The position numbers were made by a program, and so were the translations under genes. A DNA stretch of 64,000 bases from Ga0074130 sp035492055 (GTDB lineage: Bacteria > Pseudomonadota > Gammaproteobacteria > Burkholderiales > Rhodocyclaceae), in NCBI GenBank assembly GCA_035492055.1, contig DATJJR010000008.1, forward strand, positions 1-64,000, written 5' to 3'. Shown here piece after piece: positions 1 through 9,039 of the stretch. The notes under the pieces are model-generated. The model did not search any database. It was not told the origin of the DNA and saw only the letters and a list, made by a program, of their open reading frames with translations. How positions within the stretch are numbered: position 1 is the first letter of the stretch; each line of letters begins with the position of its first letter.

Positions 1-134
1 CCGCGCGACTCCTGCGTACCCAGGCCAAGCAGCGTCAATTCGCCTTCAGGCGTGAGCTCTGCCACCACGGCCAGAATCTTGGAGGTGCCGATATCGAGGC
101 CGACGATGAGGTCGCGTTGTTTTTCTTTACTCAT
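1..134 (-). CDS. ftsA: Cell division protein FtsA, N-terminal fragment
   Basis: Only the first 44 codons are inside the window; the gene runs off the left edge. The translation starts MSKEKQRDLIVGLDIGTSKI, which is the actin-fold phosphate-1 motif (GLDIGTSK) of FtsA, the ATPase that tethers FtsZ to the membrane and recruits later divisome proteins. The start codon shares one base with the ftsQ stop (TGATG), so the two are translationally coupled. It is the last dcw gene visible; ftsZ would be expected beyond the edge. Confidence 0.93.
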   Translation of the reverse strand, partial: MSKEKQRDLIVGLDIGTSKILAVVAELTPEGELTLLGLGTQESR

Positions 135-958
135 CAGGATTGACTCTTGTTGTCGCCGCGCCCGGTGCGCAGCGTGAAACCATTGGGATAACGCATGTCC
201 ACGGCGACGATTTGCGCCGGAACACGCTTCACGACATCAGGCCAGCTGGCAACGAATCGCTCCACGCGAGCTGCCAACGGCAAGCGGTTCTGGTCGCGAC
301 CGAGGTCGACCAGCAAACCGCTATCAAGACGCAATTGCCACGCCTCGCGCGGACTCAAGGCGACGACCATCGGATGCATTGCCAACGGCGCCAACGCCTT
401 GTCGAACTCTTTGTAACGGGCCAAGACCTCGGCAGACGTACCCTCGGGACCAGAAAACAACGGCAATGGCAAATCCACGCTGCCGACGAAAACTTCGCCA
501 TACGTATTCACCAATTTCGGCGTGTCATCGACACCACGCCAGCGCGCTACAGGCACCTGCTCTTCGATATGCAACACAAGCGTGTCGGGCCACTGGCGCC
601 GCACCTCGGCACGGCGCACCCAGGGCAGGCTTTCGAACGCATCGCGCGTTGCATCAATATCTACGGTGAAGAAATTGCCGTGCACCGTGCTGCGCGCCGC
701 ACTTTCAAGTTGATCGCGTTGCACTTGCGACAGTTCGCCCGTCACCTTGACCTCGCGTAGAGGATAGAAAGGCAAGCGCTGGGCTGTGATGACAGCTGCC
801 CAAGCCAAGGCAATGCTGGCTGCAATAATGAGCATGTCGGCACACAGGTTGAGCAACGCCGGTTGATGCCAGAAACCGTCGTCCACCGGGCGCGATGGCT
901 TCTTCGCTGGACGCGATACGCGTTGCTGCTTGTCCTTGGCGCGCAAACGCTCAAGCAT
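134..958 (-). CDS. ftsQ: Cell division protein FtsQ
   Basis: Bitopic inner-membrane divisome protein that links the cytoplasmic ring to the FtsB/FtsL and FtsW/FtsI complex. The 274-residue product has a basic N-terminus, one membrane segment at about residues 41-60, a POTRA domain (starting near FYPLREVKVTGEL) and a periplasmic beta domain ending in a GFTLRTGRGD-like tail. I chose the ATG at 958 because GGAGG sits 9 nt upstream; it overlaps the end of ddlB by 8 nt. An upstream in-frame start is possible but would extend far into ddlB. Location between ddlB and ftsA is canonical. Confidence 0.95.
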   Translation of the reverse strand: MLERLRAKDKQQRVSRPAKKPSRPVDDGFWHQPALLNLCADMLIIAASIALAWAAVITAQRLPFYPLREVKVTGELSQVQRDQLESAARSTVHGNFFTVDIDATRDAFESLPWVRRAEVRRQWPDTLVLHIEEQVPVARWRGVDDTPKLVNTYGEVFVGSVDLPLPLFSGPEGTSAEVLARYKEFDKALAPLAMHPMVVALSPREAWQLRLDSGLLVDLGRDQNRLPLAARVERFVASWPDVVKRVPAQIVAVDMRYPNGFTLRTGRGDNKSQS

Positions 959-1880
959 GACAAGCATCCTCCAGCAAACCGACAACCAGGTCGGCAAAGG
1001 GAATACCAGCGGCCTTGGCCGCCATCGGGACTAGCGAGTGGTCAGTCATGCCAGGCGAAGTGTTGGCTTCAAGGCAATACTGTTTACCCTTGTCGTCGGT
1101 CATCACATCGATGCGCGACCAACCCCGTCCGCCGATCACAGCGTAGGCACGCAGCGCCATGTCCTGCATGGCGACAATTTCGCCTTCCGACAAGCCGCAC
1201 GGAATTTTGTACTGCGTATCGTCACGCAAATATTTGGCGTCGTAATCGTAAAACTCGGTCGCTGGAACAATCCGCACCGGCGGCAGTGCCTTTGCGCTTG
1301 AACCCGTTCCAATGATGCCAACGGTGAACTCGCCACCGGCCAGAAAACTTTCGGCCATGACGATGCTGTCGTACTTGGCAGCGGCTTCGTAGGCAGCTTT
1401 CAAACCACCCGACACTTTGACTTTAGTGATACCGATGCTCGAACCTTCGTTGGCCGGCTTCACGAACAAAGGCAGGCCGAGCGCTTGCTCAACTGCATCG
1501 AAATCGCTGTTCGCATCGAGAATCGCGAAGTCAGCGACCGGCAGATCCGCGGCCTTCCAAACAAGCTTGGTACGCCATTTGTCCATGGCCAGCGCCGACG
1601 CAAGAATGTCACTGCCCGTGTACGGAATGCCAAGCAGATCAAGTGCACCTTGTACCGAGCCATCTTCGCCACCTCGGCCATGCAAGGCGATAAACACACG
1701 CTTGAAACCATCGCGCTTCAAATCTTCGAGCGGACGATCAGCAGGATCGAAAGCATGCGCATCAACACCCGCCGACAGCAAAGCCGCGAGCACCGCCCTG
1801 CCGCTTTTCAGCGACACCTCGCGCTCGGCAGACGTGCCGCCGAAAAGTACTGCCACTTTGCCGAAATCCTTGCTGCTCAA
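951..1880 (-). CDS. ddlB: D-alanine--D-alanine ligase
   Basis: ATP-grasp enzyme that makes the D-Ala-D-Ala dipeptide that MurF adds to the peptidoglycan precursor. The N-terminus KVAVLFGGTSAEREVSLKSG and the central FVKPANEGSSIGI segment are family hallmarks, and the C-terminus carries the metal-binding ANTSPGMTDHSL stretch. I place the start at a TTG at 1880 whose sequence TTGA overlaps the murB stop, giving 309 residues, close to the 306 of E. coli DdlB. The only upstream ATG would add 18 basic residues encoded inside murB. GGAG lies about 6 nt upstream of the TTG. Confidence 0.95.
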   Translation of the reverse strand: MSSKDFGKVAVLFGGTSAEREVSLKSGRAVLAALLSAGVDAHAFDPADRPLEDLKRDGFKRVFIALHGRGGEDGSVQGALDLLGIPYTGSDILASALAMDKWRTKLVWKAADLPVADFAILDANSDFDAVEQALGLPLFVKPANEGSSIGITKVKVSGGLKAAYEAAAKYDSIVMAESFLAGGEFTVGIIGTGSSAKALPPVRIVPATEFYDYDAKYLRDDTQYKIPCGLSEGEIVAMQDMALRAYAVIGGRGWSRIDVMTDDKGKQYCLEANTSPGMTDHSLVPMAAKAAGIPFADLVVGLLEDACHA

Positions 1881-2791
1881 ACCTTTTCTCCGACCAATGA
1901 ATGATTTTTCTCGCCGACGATGCGAACTTCGCACTCGAGTTCGACACCGAACTTCTGCTTCACAACGGCCTGAATATGGCCGATTAGCATTTCTATCTCA
2001 CTTGCCTTCGCCATGCCCTGCGGATTAACGATGAAATTGGCGTGCTTTTCCGAAACCTGCGCCCCGCCTGCCTTTGCGCCCTTCAATCCAGCCGCTTCAA
2101 TGAGGCGTGCAGCATGATCGCCCGGCGGATTTCTGAACACCGATCCAGCATTCGGAAGTTGTAACGGTTGACTCGAAATTCGCTTTTCCAGCAAGACACG
2201 AATCCGCTCACGTGATGCAGCGCCTTCGCCTCTGTCGAAGCGAAACCACGCTGCTGCAAAGGTTTCCGAAACACCGTCCAGAGGACGCACATGGCGATAG
2301 GCGATTTCATAGTGGGCCGGCGTACGAATTTTCTTTTCGCCCCGGCGCGTGATCGTCAGTACCTTTTCAACGAAGGGCCACGTTTCACTGCCGTAACAGC
2401 CGGCATTCATTGCCAGCGCGCCGCCGATCGTGCCGGGAATTCCGGCAAGAAATTCCGCGCCGACGAAATCGTGTGTCGCGGCAAAACGCGCCACCTTGGG
2501 CGAAGCCACGCCGGCCTCGGCGTAGAGGCTGCCATCATCCTCAAGACGCAAGGTCTTCAGCGCACCGTGCGTAAACATCACGGTGCCAGCAAACCCGCCA
2601 TCGCGTACCAGCAAATTCGAGCCGAGCCCCATGTTCAATAGCGGCTCATCTTCCGGTAACGAAGCAAGCAAGGCCGCACAATCGTCGAGATCAACCGGCC
2701 ATGCAGCGCGCGCAGCAGTACCACCGGCACGCCACGACACATGTCGGGCCATCGGTTCGTCTGCTTTCAGCACACCGCGAAATTCATTCAT
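1877..2791 (-). CDS. murB: UDP-N-acetylenolpyruvoylglucosamine reductase
   Basis: FAD-dependent cytoplasmic reductase that turns UDP-GlcNAc-enolpyruvate into UDP-MurNAc with NADPH. At 304 residues it is shorter than E. coli MurB (342). Recognisable blocks are the FAD-binding NMGLGSNLLVRDGGFAG and AGIPGTIGGALAMNAG stretches, the YRHVRPL segment and the active-site serine region GSVFRNPPGDHAARLIE. The ATG overlaps the murC stop by four bases (ATGA), indicating translational coupling inside the dcw operon. Confidence 0.96.
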   Translation of the reverse strand: MNEFRGVLKADEPMARHVSWRAGGTAARAAWPVDLDDCAALLASLPEDEPLLNMGLGSNLLVRDGGFAGTVMFTHGALKTLRLEDDGSLYAEAGVASPKVARFAATHDFVGAEFLAGIPGTIGGALAMNAGCYGSETWPFVEKVLTITRRGEKKIRTPAHYEIAYRHVRPLDGVSETFAAAWFRFDRGEGAASRERIRVLLEKRISSQPLQLPNAGSVFRNPPGDHAARLIEAAGLKGAKAGGAQVSEKHANFIVNPQGMAKASEIEMLIGHIQAVVKQKFGVELECEVRIVGEKNHSLVGEKV

Positions 2792-4191
2792 ACGCCGCGC
2801 AGCTCCAGTACTTTGGCTGCGACACCACCGACCGAACCGGCACCCATGGTCATGACCACGTCGCCAGCGCGTGCTGCATCCAGAATCGACTGCGGCATTG
2901 CGGAGATATCCTCGACAAAAACCGGTTCAACCTTTCCGCCAACGCGCAAGGCATGCGCGAGCGAACGTGCATCGGCCGCGATAATCGGTGTCTCGCCGGC
3001 TGGATAGACTTCGCCCAGTAACAGACCGTCGACGGTCGACAACACCTTCACGAAATCTTCGAAGCAATCACGCGTCCGCGTGTAACGGTGTGGCTGAAAT
3101 GCCAATAAGATGCGACGGCCCGGAAACGCACCGCGGGCGGCCGCGAGCGTTGCAGCCATTTCCACCGGGTGATGGCCGTAATCGTCAATCAAGGTAAATG
3201 TGCCGGAGCCATCGCTGCACGGCACTTCGCCATAACGCTGGAAACGCCGGCCCACACCGTGAAATTCGCTCAAGGCTTTTTGAATCGCTGCATCGCTGGC
3301 GCCAACTTCGGTCGCCACCGCAATCGCCGCCAGCGTGTTCAGCACGTTGTGCATGCCCGGCGTATTGAGCACGACCGGGAAACGCGACACGGTACCGTTT
3401 TTGCGGACGCAATCGAAATGCATCTGGCTGCCAACGGCGCGAACATTTTCAGCGCGAATGTTCGCATCTGCGCTGTCGATCCCATAAGTCACGACCTGCT
3501 TGGTGATTTGCGGCAGGATATCGCGCACATTGACGTCATCCGCACACAAAACAGCCACACCATAGAACGGCAGGCGCTGGATGAAATCAACAAATGCCTG
3601 CTTCAATCTCCCGAAATCATGGCTGTATGTTTCCATGTGATCGGCATCGATATTCGTGACGATGGAAATCACCGGCGACAAAAACAGGAAAGAAGCATCG
3701 GATTCGTCTGCTTCAGCGACGAGGAAATCTCCCTGGCCCAGGCGCGCATTTGCACCAGCCGAATTCAGTCGGCCGCCGATGACGAAGGTGGGGTCAAGTC
3801 CCGCCTCGCCCAGAATGCTTGCGACCAGCGAGGTCGTCGTCGTCTTGCCATGCGTACCGGCGATCGCAATGCCTTGCTTGAAGCGCATCAACTCGGCGAG
3901 CATCTGCGCGCGTGGCACGATGGGCACATGACGCGCGCGTGCCGCAACAACTTCCGGATTATCTTCTTTGACTGCTGTCGACACGACCAGCGCATCAGCC
4001 GTTGCGACATTTTCCGCAGCATGGCCCTGCACCACACTGACGCCCAGTGTTTTCAGTCGCCGCGTCGTCACATTGTCGGCAAGATCCGAGCCGCTGACTT
4101 TGAAACCCTGATTCGCCAAAACTTCGGCGATACCGCTCATGCCGGCGCCACCGACGCCGACGAAGTGAATATTCTTGACCTTGTGCTTCAT
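2788..4191 (-). CDS. murC: UDP-N-acetylmuramate--L-alanine ligase
   Basis: Cytoplasmic Mur ligase that adds L-Ala to UDP-MurNAc. The 467-residue protein starts MKHKVKNIHFVGVGGAGMSG (Rossmann-type UDP-binding loop), carries the P-loop GTHGKTTTTS near residue 115 and ends with the ligase C-terminal domain (DDYGHHPVE). The ATG at 4191 is four bases past the murG stop and matches the family N-terminus; longer in-frame starts lie inside murG. Confidence 0.97.
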   Translation of the reverse strand: MKHKVKNIHFVGVGGAGMSGIAEVLANQGFKVSGSDLADNVTTRRLKTLGVSVVQGHAAENVATADALVVSTAVKEDNPEVVAARARHVPIVPRAQMLAELMRFKQGIAIAGTHGKTTTTSLVASILGEAGLDPTFVIGGRLNSAGANARLGQGDFLVAEADESDASFLFLSPVISIVTNIDADHMETYSHDFGRLKQAFVDFIQRLPFYGVAVLCADDVNVRDILPQITKQVVTYGIDSADANIRAENVRAVGSQMHFDCVRKNGTVSRFPVVLNTPGMHNVLNTLAAIAVATEVGASDAAIQKALSEFHGVGRRFQRYGEVPCSDGSGTFTLIDDYGHHPVEMAATLAAARGAFPGRRILLAFQPHRYTRTRDCFEDFVKVLSTVDGLLLGEVYPAGETPIIAADARSLAHALRVGGKVEPVFVEDISAMPQSILDAARAGDVVMTMGAGSVGGVAAKVLELRGV

Positions 4192-4195
4192 GGCA

Positions 4196-5257
4196 TTAAC
4201 CTTTCTTCGCCACAGCGATACAAATTTTCGCAACGGTCTTCGCAGCATCCGGGCGTGCCAAATCGCGTGCACGCTCTGCCATTTGCAGCAATTGCGCACG
4301 GCTCAGATGGCGGATTAGGGAAAGTTTTTCTGGTGACAGCTCGGACTGCGGCAACAGAATCGCCGCACCGGCATTGGCAAGAAACCGCGCATTAGTGGTC
4401 TGGTGATCGTCCACCGCATGCGGATACGGCACCAATACGCTGCCAATACCAACCGCGGCAAGCTCAGCCACGGTAAGCGCGCCCGCACGACAAATGACGA
4501 TGTCGGCCCACGCATAAGCTGCGGCCATGTCATCGATAAAGGCTGAACATTCCGCCTCGACACCTGCTTTCGTGTAATTTCCAATCAGCGATTGCAGATG
4601 CTTTTCCCCCGCCTGATGACGCACCTTCGGGCGTTCGCTTTCGGGCAACAAGGCAAGGCCCGCAGGAATCATTGTGTTTAGCGATGCCGCACCCAGGCTG
4701 CCCCCAACAACAAGCAAATGCAACGGTGGCTGGCGTCCATCGAAACGTTGTGATGGCGACGGTAATTCTGTCAAGGCAACCCGCACCGGATTACCCACCC
4801 ATTCGGCTTTCGGTAATGCATCAGGGAAACCCGACAGCACACGTGTGGCCATTTTCGCCAGCACTTTATTGGCAAGGCCTGGTATCGAATTCTGCTCATG
4901 CAGCACAAGCGGAATACCCAATTGCTTTGCCATCATGCCGCCGGGGAATGTGATGAACCCACCCATGCCGAGTACAACATCGGGACGCACGCGCTTGAGC
5001 TCATTACGTGCTTGCGAACATGCACGCAGCAGATTGAGCGGCAACATCAGCTTGCGCAACAGCCCCTTGCCACGTAAGGCACCGAAACGTACCCAGCTCA
5101 TTTCAATGCCGTGCTTCGGCACCAGTCGCGCTTCCATGCCGTCCGGATTACCCATCCACACGACGTTCCAACCGAGCGACTTCATATGCTCGGCAACGGC
5201 TAATCCCGGCATGATGTGTCCGCCCGTACCACCGGCCATGATCAGAAGCGTGTTCAT
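4196..5257 (-). CDS. murG: UDP-GlcNAc:lipid I N-acetylglucosaminyltransferase
   Basis: Peripheral inner-membrane GT-B glycosyltransferase that converts lipid I to lipid II. The 353-residue product begins MNTLLIMAGGTGGHIMPGLA, the first of the MurG G-loops, and has further signatures GMGGFITFPGG, HEQNSIPGLAN and, in the donor site, CRAGALTVAELAAVGIGSVLVPYP. It overlaps ftsW by four bases (ATGA). Confidence 0.97.
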   Translation of the reverse strand: MNTLLIMAGGTGGHIMPGLAVAEHMKSLGWNVVWMGNPDGMEARLVPKHGIEMSWVRFGALRGKGLLRKLMLPLNLLRACSQARNELKRVRPDVVLGMGGFITFPGGMMAKQLGIPLVLHEQNSIPGLANKVLAKMATRVLSGFPDALPKAEWVGNPVRVALTELPSPSQRFDGRQPPLHLLVVGGSLGAASLNTMIPAGLALLPESERPKVRHQAGEKHLQSLIGNYTKAGVEAECSAFIDDMAAAYAWADIVICRAGALTVAELAAVGIGSVLVPYPHAVDDHQTTNARFLANAGAAILLPQSELSPEKLSLIRHLSRAQLLQMAERARDLARPDAAKTVAKICIAVAKKG

Positions 5258-6456
5258 GCCCGGTTTCCTCGCATGAGTTGGCGACTTTCATAATCAACGC
5301 GCAAGACGATGGCCAGCGCAACGCAATTCGCCACGATGCCGGAACCGCCGAAACTCATCAGCGGCAGCGTCAAGCCCTTGGTTGGCAGCAGCCCCATGTT
5401 CACGCCCATGTTGATGAATGCCTGCACACCAATCCAGATGCCGATGCCTTGCGCAACAAGCGCGGCGTAAATCCGTCCCAGGCCAAGCGCAGTCTTACCT
5501 ACGGCAAAACAACGCTGCACCAGTAGAACGAACATCGACACGACAACGCATACACCGAAAAATCCGAGCTCTTCGGCAATCACCGCCAGCAAGAAATCGG
5601 TATGCGCCTCCGGTAGATAGAACAGCTTCTCCACGCTTGCTCCGAGGCCAACGCCAAAAAACTCGCCGCGCCCAAAGGCGATCAACGCGTGTGATAACTG
5701 GTAGCCGCGTCCGAAAGCATCCTGCCAAGGATCCATGAAGCCGAACAAACGTTCGCGCCGATACGGTGATGTCCAGATCAGCAGCACGAAACCGATCAAC
5801 AAAACCACCACCAGCGTGCCGAAGATACGTACGTTGATGCCGCCGAGAAACAGAATGCCGACGGCAATGCTGACGATGACCACGAAGGCACCAAAGTCCG
5901 GCTCCTTGAGCAACAGGAAACCAATCAGCAACATGACGATGGCCATCGGGCCAAAGCCTTTTTTGAAACTGCTCATGTCGGCAAGCTTTCGCTGAGTGTA
6001 GTCAGCGGCATAAAGCGCGGCGAACAATTTCATCAACTCTGACGCCTGCAGATTGATCGGCCCAAGCGGCAACCAGCGTTGCGATCCATTCACCGACCGA
6101 CCGACGTGCGGAATAATGACCAGCACTAACAGGAACACGCCGGCAAGGAACAGCCACGGTGCCGTCTGCTGCCAATAGCGCACGGGAATCTGGAAAGTCA
6201 CCGCACCACACACAAGACCAATAAGCAGGAACATGCTGTGGCGGATCAGGAAATACGCCGAGTTGTAACCGGTGAAACGGCTGCCTTCGGCAGTAGCGAT
6301 TGACGCCGAGTACACCATGACGAGTCCGAACATCAGCAGGCCGAGCCCGCACCAAAGCAGCAATGCGTCGTACTCGTCCGGTGTCGCGCCGTGACGGGCG
6401 TCTGCCTTGATCAACTTCAGACGTTGAAGCTGCCCCTGTACCCATGTCCCGATCAT
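5254..6456 (-). CDS. ftsW: SEDS peptidoglycan polymerase FtsW
   Basis: Integral membrane SEDS-family glycosyltransferase that polymerises lipid II at the septum together with FtsI. About ten hydrophobic segments are visible in 400 residues, with the family signatures NGSQRWLPLGPINLQASE and the C-terminal GLLPTKGLTLPLMSFGGSG. The start at 6456 overlaps the murD stop as ATGA; a longer in-frame start would lie inside murD. Its position between murD and murG separates it from the elongation paralogue RodA. Confidence 0.95.
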   Translation of the reverse strand: MIGTWVQGQLQRLKLIKADARHGATPDEYDALLLWCGLGLLMFGLVMVYSASIATAEGSRFTGYNSAYFLIRHSMFLLIGLVCGAVTFQIPVRYWQQTAPWLFLAGVFLLVLVIIPHVGRSVNGSQRWLPLGPINLQASELMKLFAALYAADYTQRKLADMSSFKKGFGPMAIVMLLIGFLLLKEPDFGAFVVIVSIAVGILFLGGINVRIFGTLVVVLLIGFVLLIWTSPYRRERLFGFMDPWQDAFGRGYQLSHALIAFGRGEFFGVGLGASVEKLFYLPEAHTDFLLAVIAEELGFFGVCVVVSMFVLLVQRCFAVGKTALGLGRIYAALVAQGIGIWIGVQAFINMGVNMGLLPTKGLTLPLMSFGGSGIVANCVALAIVLRVDYESRQLMRGNRA

Positions 6457-7865
6457 GATTTCACTCCGGGCAAGGCATGCACCGCAGCGACGAATACCTC
6501 GGCGCGATGTGCGTAATTGCGAAACATGTCGAAGCTGGCACATGCAGGTGACAACAACACGGCATCACCTGGTTCGGCCAGACTTGCCGCCATGTGAACG
6601 GCAGACGGCAAATCGTTCGCGCGTTGTATCGGAACGCCAGTGCCCTGAATCGCTGCATCAATTTGATCAGCATCGCGGCCAAGCAGAACAACGGCGCGCG
6701 CGGCGCGTTGCACGGCATCGCGGAGTGGCGAGAAATCCTGACCCTTGCCATCACCGCCGGCAATCAGTACCACGCGTTCTGCCAGCTTTCCATCGAGTGC
6801 GGCGAGGGTTGCGCCGACATTCGTGCCTTTGGAGTCATCGTAATAAGTAACGCCATCGACTTCGGCAACGAATTCGACACGATGCGGTAAGCCCTTGAAA
6901 CTGAGCAGGCCATTCACAAGCTTGTTCATCGGCAGGCGAAGTGCCGAACACAAGGCCAGTGCAGCCAGTGCATTGGCCGCATTGTGCAGACCCTTGATCG
7001 GCAACCGCGACACAGCCAGCAAGGCATGATCACCCTGCGCCAACCAATGCTCGCCATTCTTGTAGAGCAAACCGAAATCGTGTTCGTGCGCAGGAATATC
7101 CAATCCGAAGGTGAATAGCTCGCGCCCATTCACGGCCATGCGACGCACACGAACGTCATCGCGGTTCAATACCTGCGTGCCACTGTGCTGCACGCAATCC
7201 TCACCGCTGCCGAAAATGCGTGCCTTGGCTTCGGCATATTCATCAAGGCTGATGTAGCGATCAAGATGATCGTCGCTGACATTCAGTACTGTTGCAGCGT
7301 CGGCATTCAAGGACTTCAGCGTTTCCAGTTGGAAACTTGATAACTCCAGTACCCAGATGCGAGGCAAGGCATCGCGCTCAATGCGCTCAAGCAAAGCCGC
7401 CAGTGCGGCCGGGGAAATATTGCCGGCGATTTCCGTGTCGTAGCCTGCACTGCGGCACAGATGCCCGGTCAATGCCGTAGTGGTCGTTTTGCCGTTGGTG
7501 CCGGTGATGGCAATGATGCGCGGCATGTCTGCAACCGAATGCACGACACGCAAGGCATCGGCAAAAAGCTCGATCTCGCCGACTACCGCGATAGCACTCA
7601 ATCTTGCCTGCAGAACAATCATTTGGCCCGCCGGTAAGCCTGGCGACAATGCCAACATATCGATACCGTGCAACAGCGATTCCTTGAATTCGCCGGCAAT
7701 AAACTCGGCTTCCGGCACGAAACCACGCAAGGCATCGAGATACGGCGGCACCGCACGCGTGTCCGCAACGCGCACACGGGCGCCCATACGCGCGCACCAG
7801 CGCGCCATGGCTAGCCCCGATTCACCGAGGCCGAGAACGAGAACGTGGGCGTCCGCGAGCTTCAT
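6453..7865 (-). CDS. murD: UDP-N-acetylmuramoyl-L-alanine--D-glutamate ligase
   Basis: Mur ligase that adds D-Glu to UDP-MurNAc-L-Ala in the cytoplasm. The 470-residue product begins MKLADAHVLVLGLGESGLAM, has the P-loop GTNGKTTTTA near residue 120, the ELSSFQLE and NVSDDHLDRY motifs, and the C-terminal YDDSKGTNVGAT. There are four bases between its start and the mraY stop, and ATGA is shared with ftsW downstream. Confidence 0.97.
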   Translation of the reverse strand: MKLADAHVLVLGLGESGLAMARWCARMGARVRVADTRAVPPYLDALRGFVPEAEFIAGEFKESLLHGIDMLALSPGLPAGQMIVLQARLSAIAVVGEIELFADALRVVHSVADMPRIIAITGTNGKTTTTALTGHLCRSAGYDTEIAGNISPAALAALLERIERDALPRIWVLELSSFQLETLKSLNADAATVLNVSDDHLDRYISLDEYAEAKARIFGSGEDCVQHSGTQVLNRDDVRVRRMAVNGRELFTFGLDIPAHEHDFGLLYKNGEHWLAQGDHALLAVSRLPIKGLHNAANALAALALCSALRLPMNKLVNGLLSFKGLPHRVEFVAEVDGVTYYDDSKGTNVGATLAALDGKLAERVVLIAGGDGKGQDFSPLRDAVQRAARAVVLLGRDADQIDAAIQGTGVPIQRANDLPSAVHMAASLAEPGDAVLLSPACASFDMFRNYAHRAEVFVAAVHALPGVKS

Positions 7866-7869
7866 GTTT

Positions 7870-9039
7870 TCAACGGATCTTCAACGTGGACAAGCCAAAC
7901 AACACGAGCAATATGGTGATGATCCAGAAACGCACGACGACCTGCGTTTCCTTCCAGCCGCTCTTTTCGTAGTGGTGATGCAGCGGTGCCATGCGCAAGA
8001 TGCGCCGCCCCTCACCGTATTTGCGCTTCGTATACTTGAACCAACTCACCTGCACCATCACGGAAAGGGTTTCGGCAACAAACACGCCGCCCATGATGAA
8101 AAGCACGATTTCCTGGCGAGCAATGACGGCAACGGTGCCGAGTGCAGCACCGAGCGACAGCGCACCAACGTCGCCCATGAAGACTTCGGCGGGATAGGCG
8201 TTGAACCAGAGAAAGCCGAGTCCCGCACCGGCAAGCGCGCCGCAAAAAACGGTTACTTCGCCTGCACCTGGTACGTAAGGCAACAGCAAATATTTGGAGA
8301 ACACGGCGTGACCGGCAACATAGGTGAACAAACCAAGCGCCGCGCCGACCATCACCGTTGGCATGATGGCGAGGCCGTCGAGGCCGTCGGTCAGGTTCAC
8401 GGCATTGCTGGTGCCGACGATGACGCAATACGTCAGTGCGATGAAGCCAAACATGCCAAGCGGATAGCCGACATGCTTGAAGAAGGGCACGATCAGATCG
8501 GCCGTGTTCGGCATCTGCAATGTGCCGCCGCTCATGAGCCATTGGCCGAAGAGTTGCAGGACACGCGTGTTGTCAGGTGCCGAGATCGAGAATGCAATGT
8601 AGATCGCAGCAACAAGACCAATCACGGATTGCCAGAAAAATTTCGATCGCGCGGACAAACCATCCGGGTTCTTGTGCACGACCTTGCGCCAATCATCGAC
8701 CCAACCGATAGCGCCAAAACCCAGTGTGACAATGAGCACGATCCAGATGAAGCGGTTGCTCAAATCGGCCCACAACAATGTCGAGATACCGAGTGAGATC
8801 AGAATCAGGCCGCCGCCCATCGTCGGCGTTCCTGACTTGGTCAGATGTGTCTGCGGACCATCGCTGCGAACTGGCTGGCCGATTTTCTTTGCCGCAAGCC
8901 AGCGGATGAACGCGGGCCCCAGAATGAAGGAAATAGTCAGTGCCGTCATTGTCGCCAACACAGCACGCAACGTGATGTAGTTGAAGACATTGAAAGCGCG
9001 CGTGTCCTGCGCCAGCCATTGGGCCAGTTCAAGCAACAT
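7870..9039 (-). CDS. mraY: Phospho-N-acetylmuramoyl-pentapeptide-transferase
   Basis: Ten-helix membrane enzyme that moves phospho-MurNAc-pentapeptide onto undecaprenyl phosphate to form lipid I. In 389 residues it shows the PTMGGGLIL loop, the conserved NLTDGLDGLA aspartate motif, FMGDVGALSLG and the APLHHHYEKSGW histidine-rich loop. The ATG at 9039 has a strong AGGAGG ribosome site about 7 nt upstream and overlaps the end of murF by 11 nt; the upstream in-frame codons belong to murF sequence. Confidence 0.97.
   Translation of the reverse strand: MLLELAQWLAQDTRAFNVFNYITLRAVLATMTALTISFILGPAFIRWLAAKKIGQPVRSDGPQTHLTKSGTPTMGGGLILISLGISTLLWADLSNRFIWIVLIVTLGFGAIGWVDDWRKVVHKNPDGLSARSKFFWQSVIGLVAAIYIAFSISAPDNTRVLQLFGQWLMSGGTLQMPNTADLIVPFFKHVGYPLGMFGFIALTYCVIVGTSNAVNLTDGLDGLAIMPTVMVGAALGLFTYVAGHAVFSKYLLLPYVPGAGEVTVFCGALAGAGLGFLWFNAYPAEVFMGDVGALSLGAALGTVAVIARQEIVLFIMGGVFVAETLSVMVQVSWFKYTKRKYGEGRRILRMAPLHHHYEKSGWKETQVVVRFWIITILLVLFGLSTLKIR

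Noticed and set aside
7480..8796. A 438-codon open frame on the plus strand
   Set aside because: It lies opposite murD and mraY, both certain genes, and has no recognisable domain. Long antisense frames are common in sequence with this GC content.
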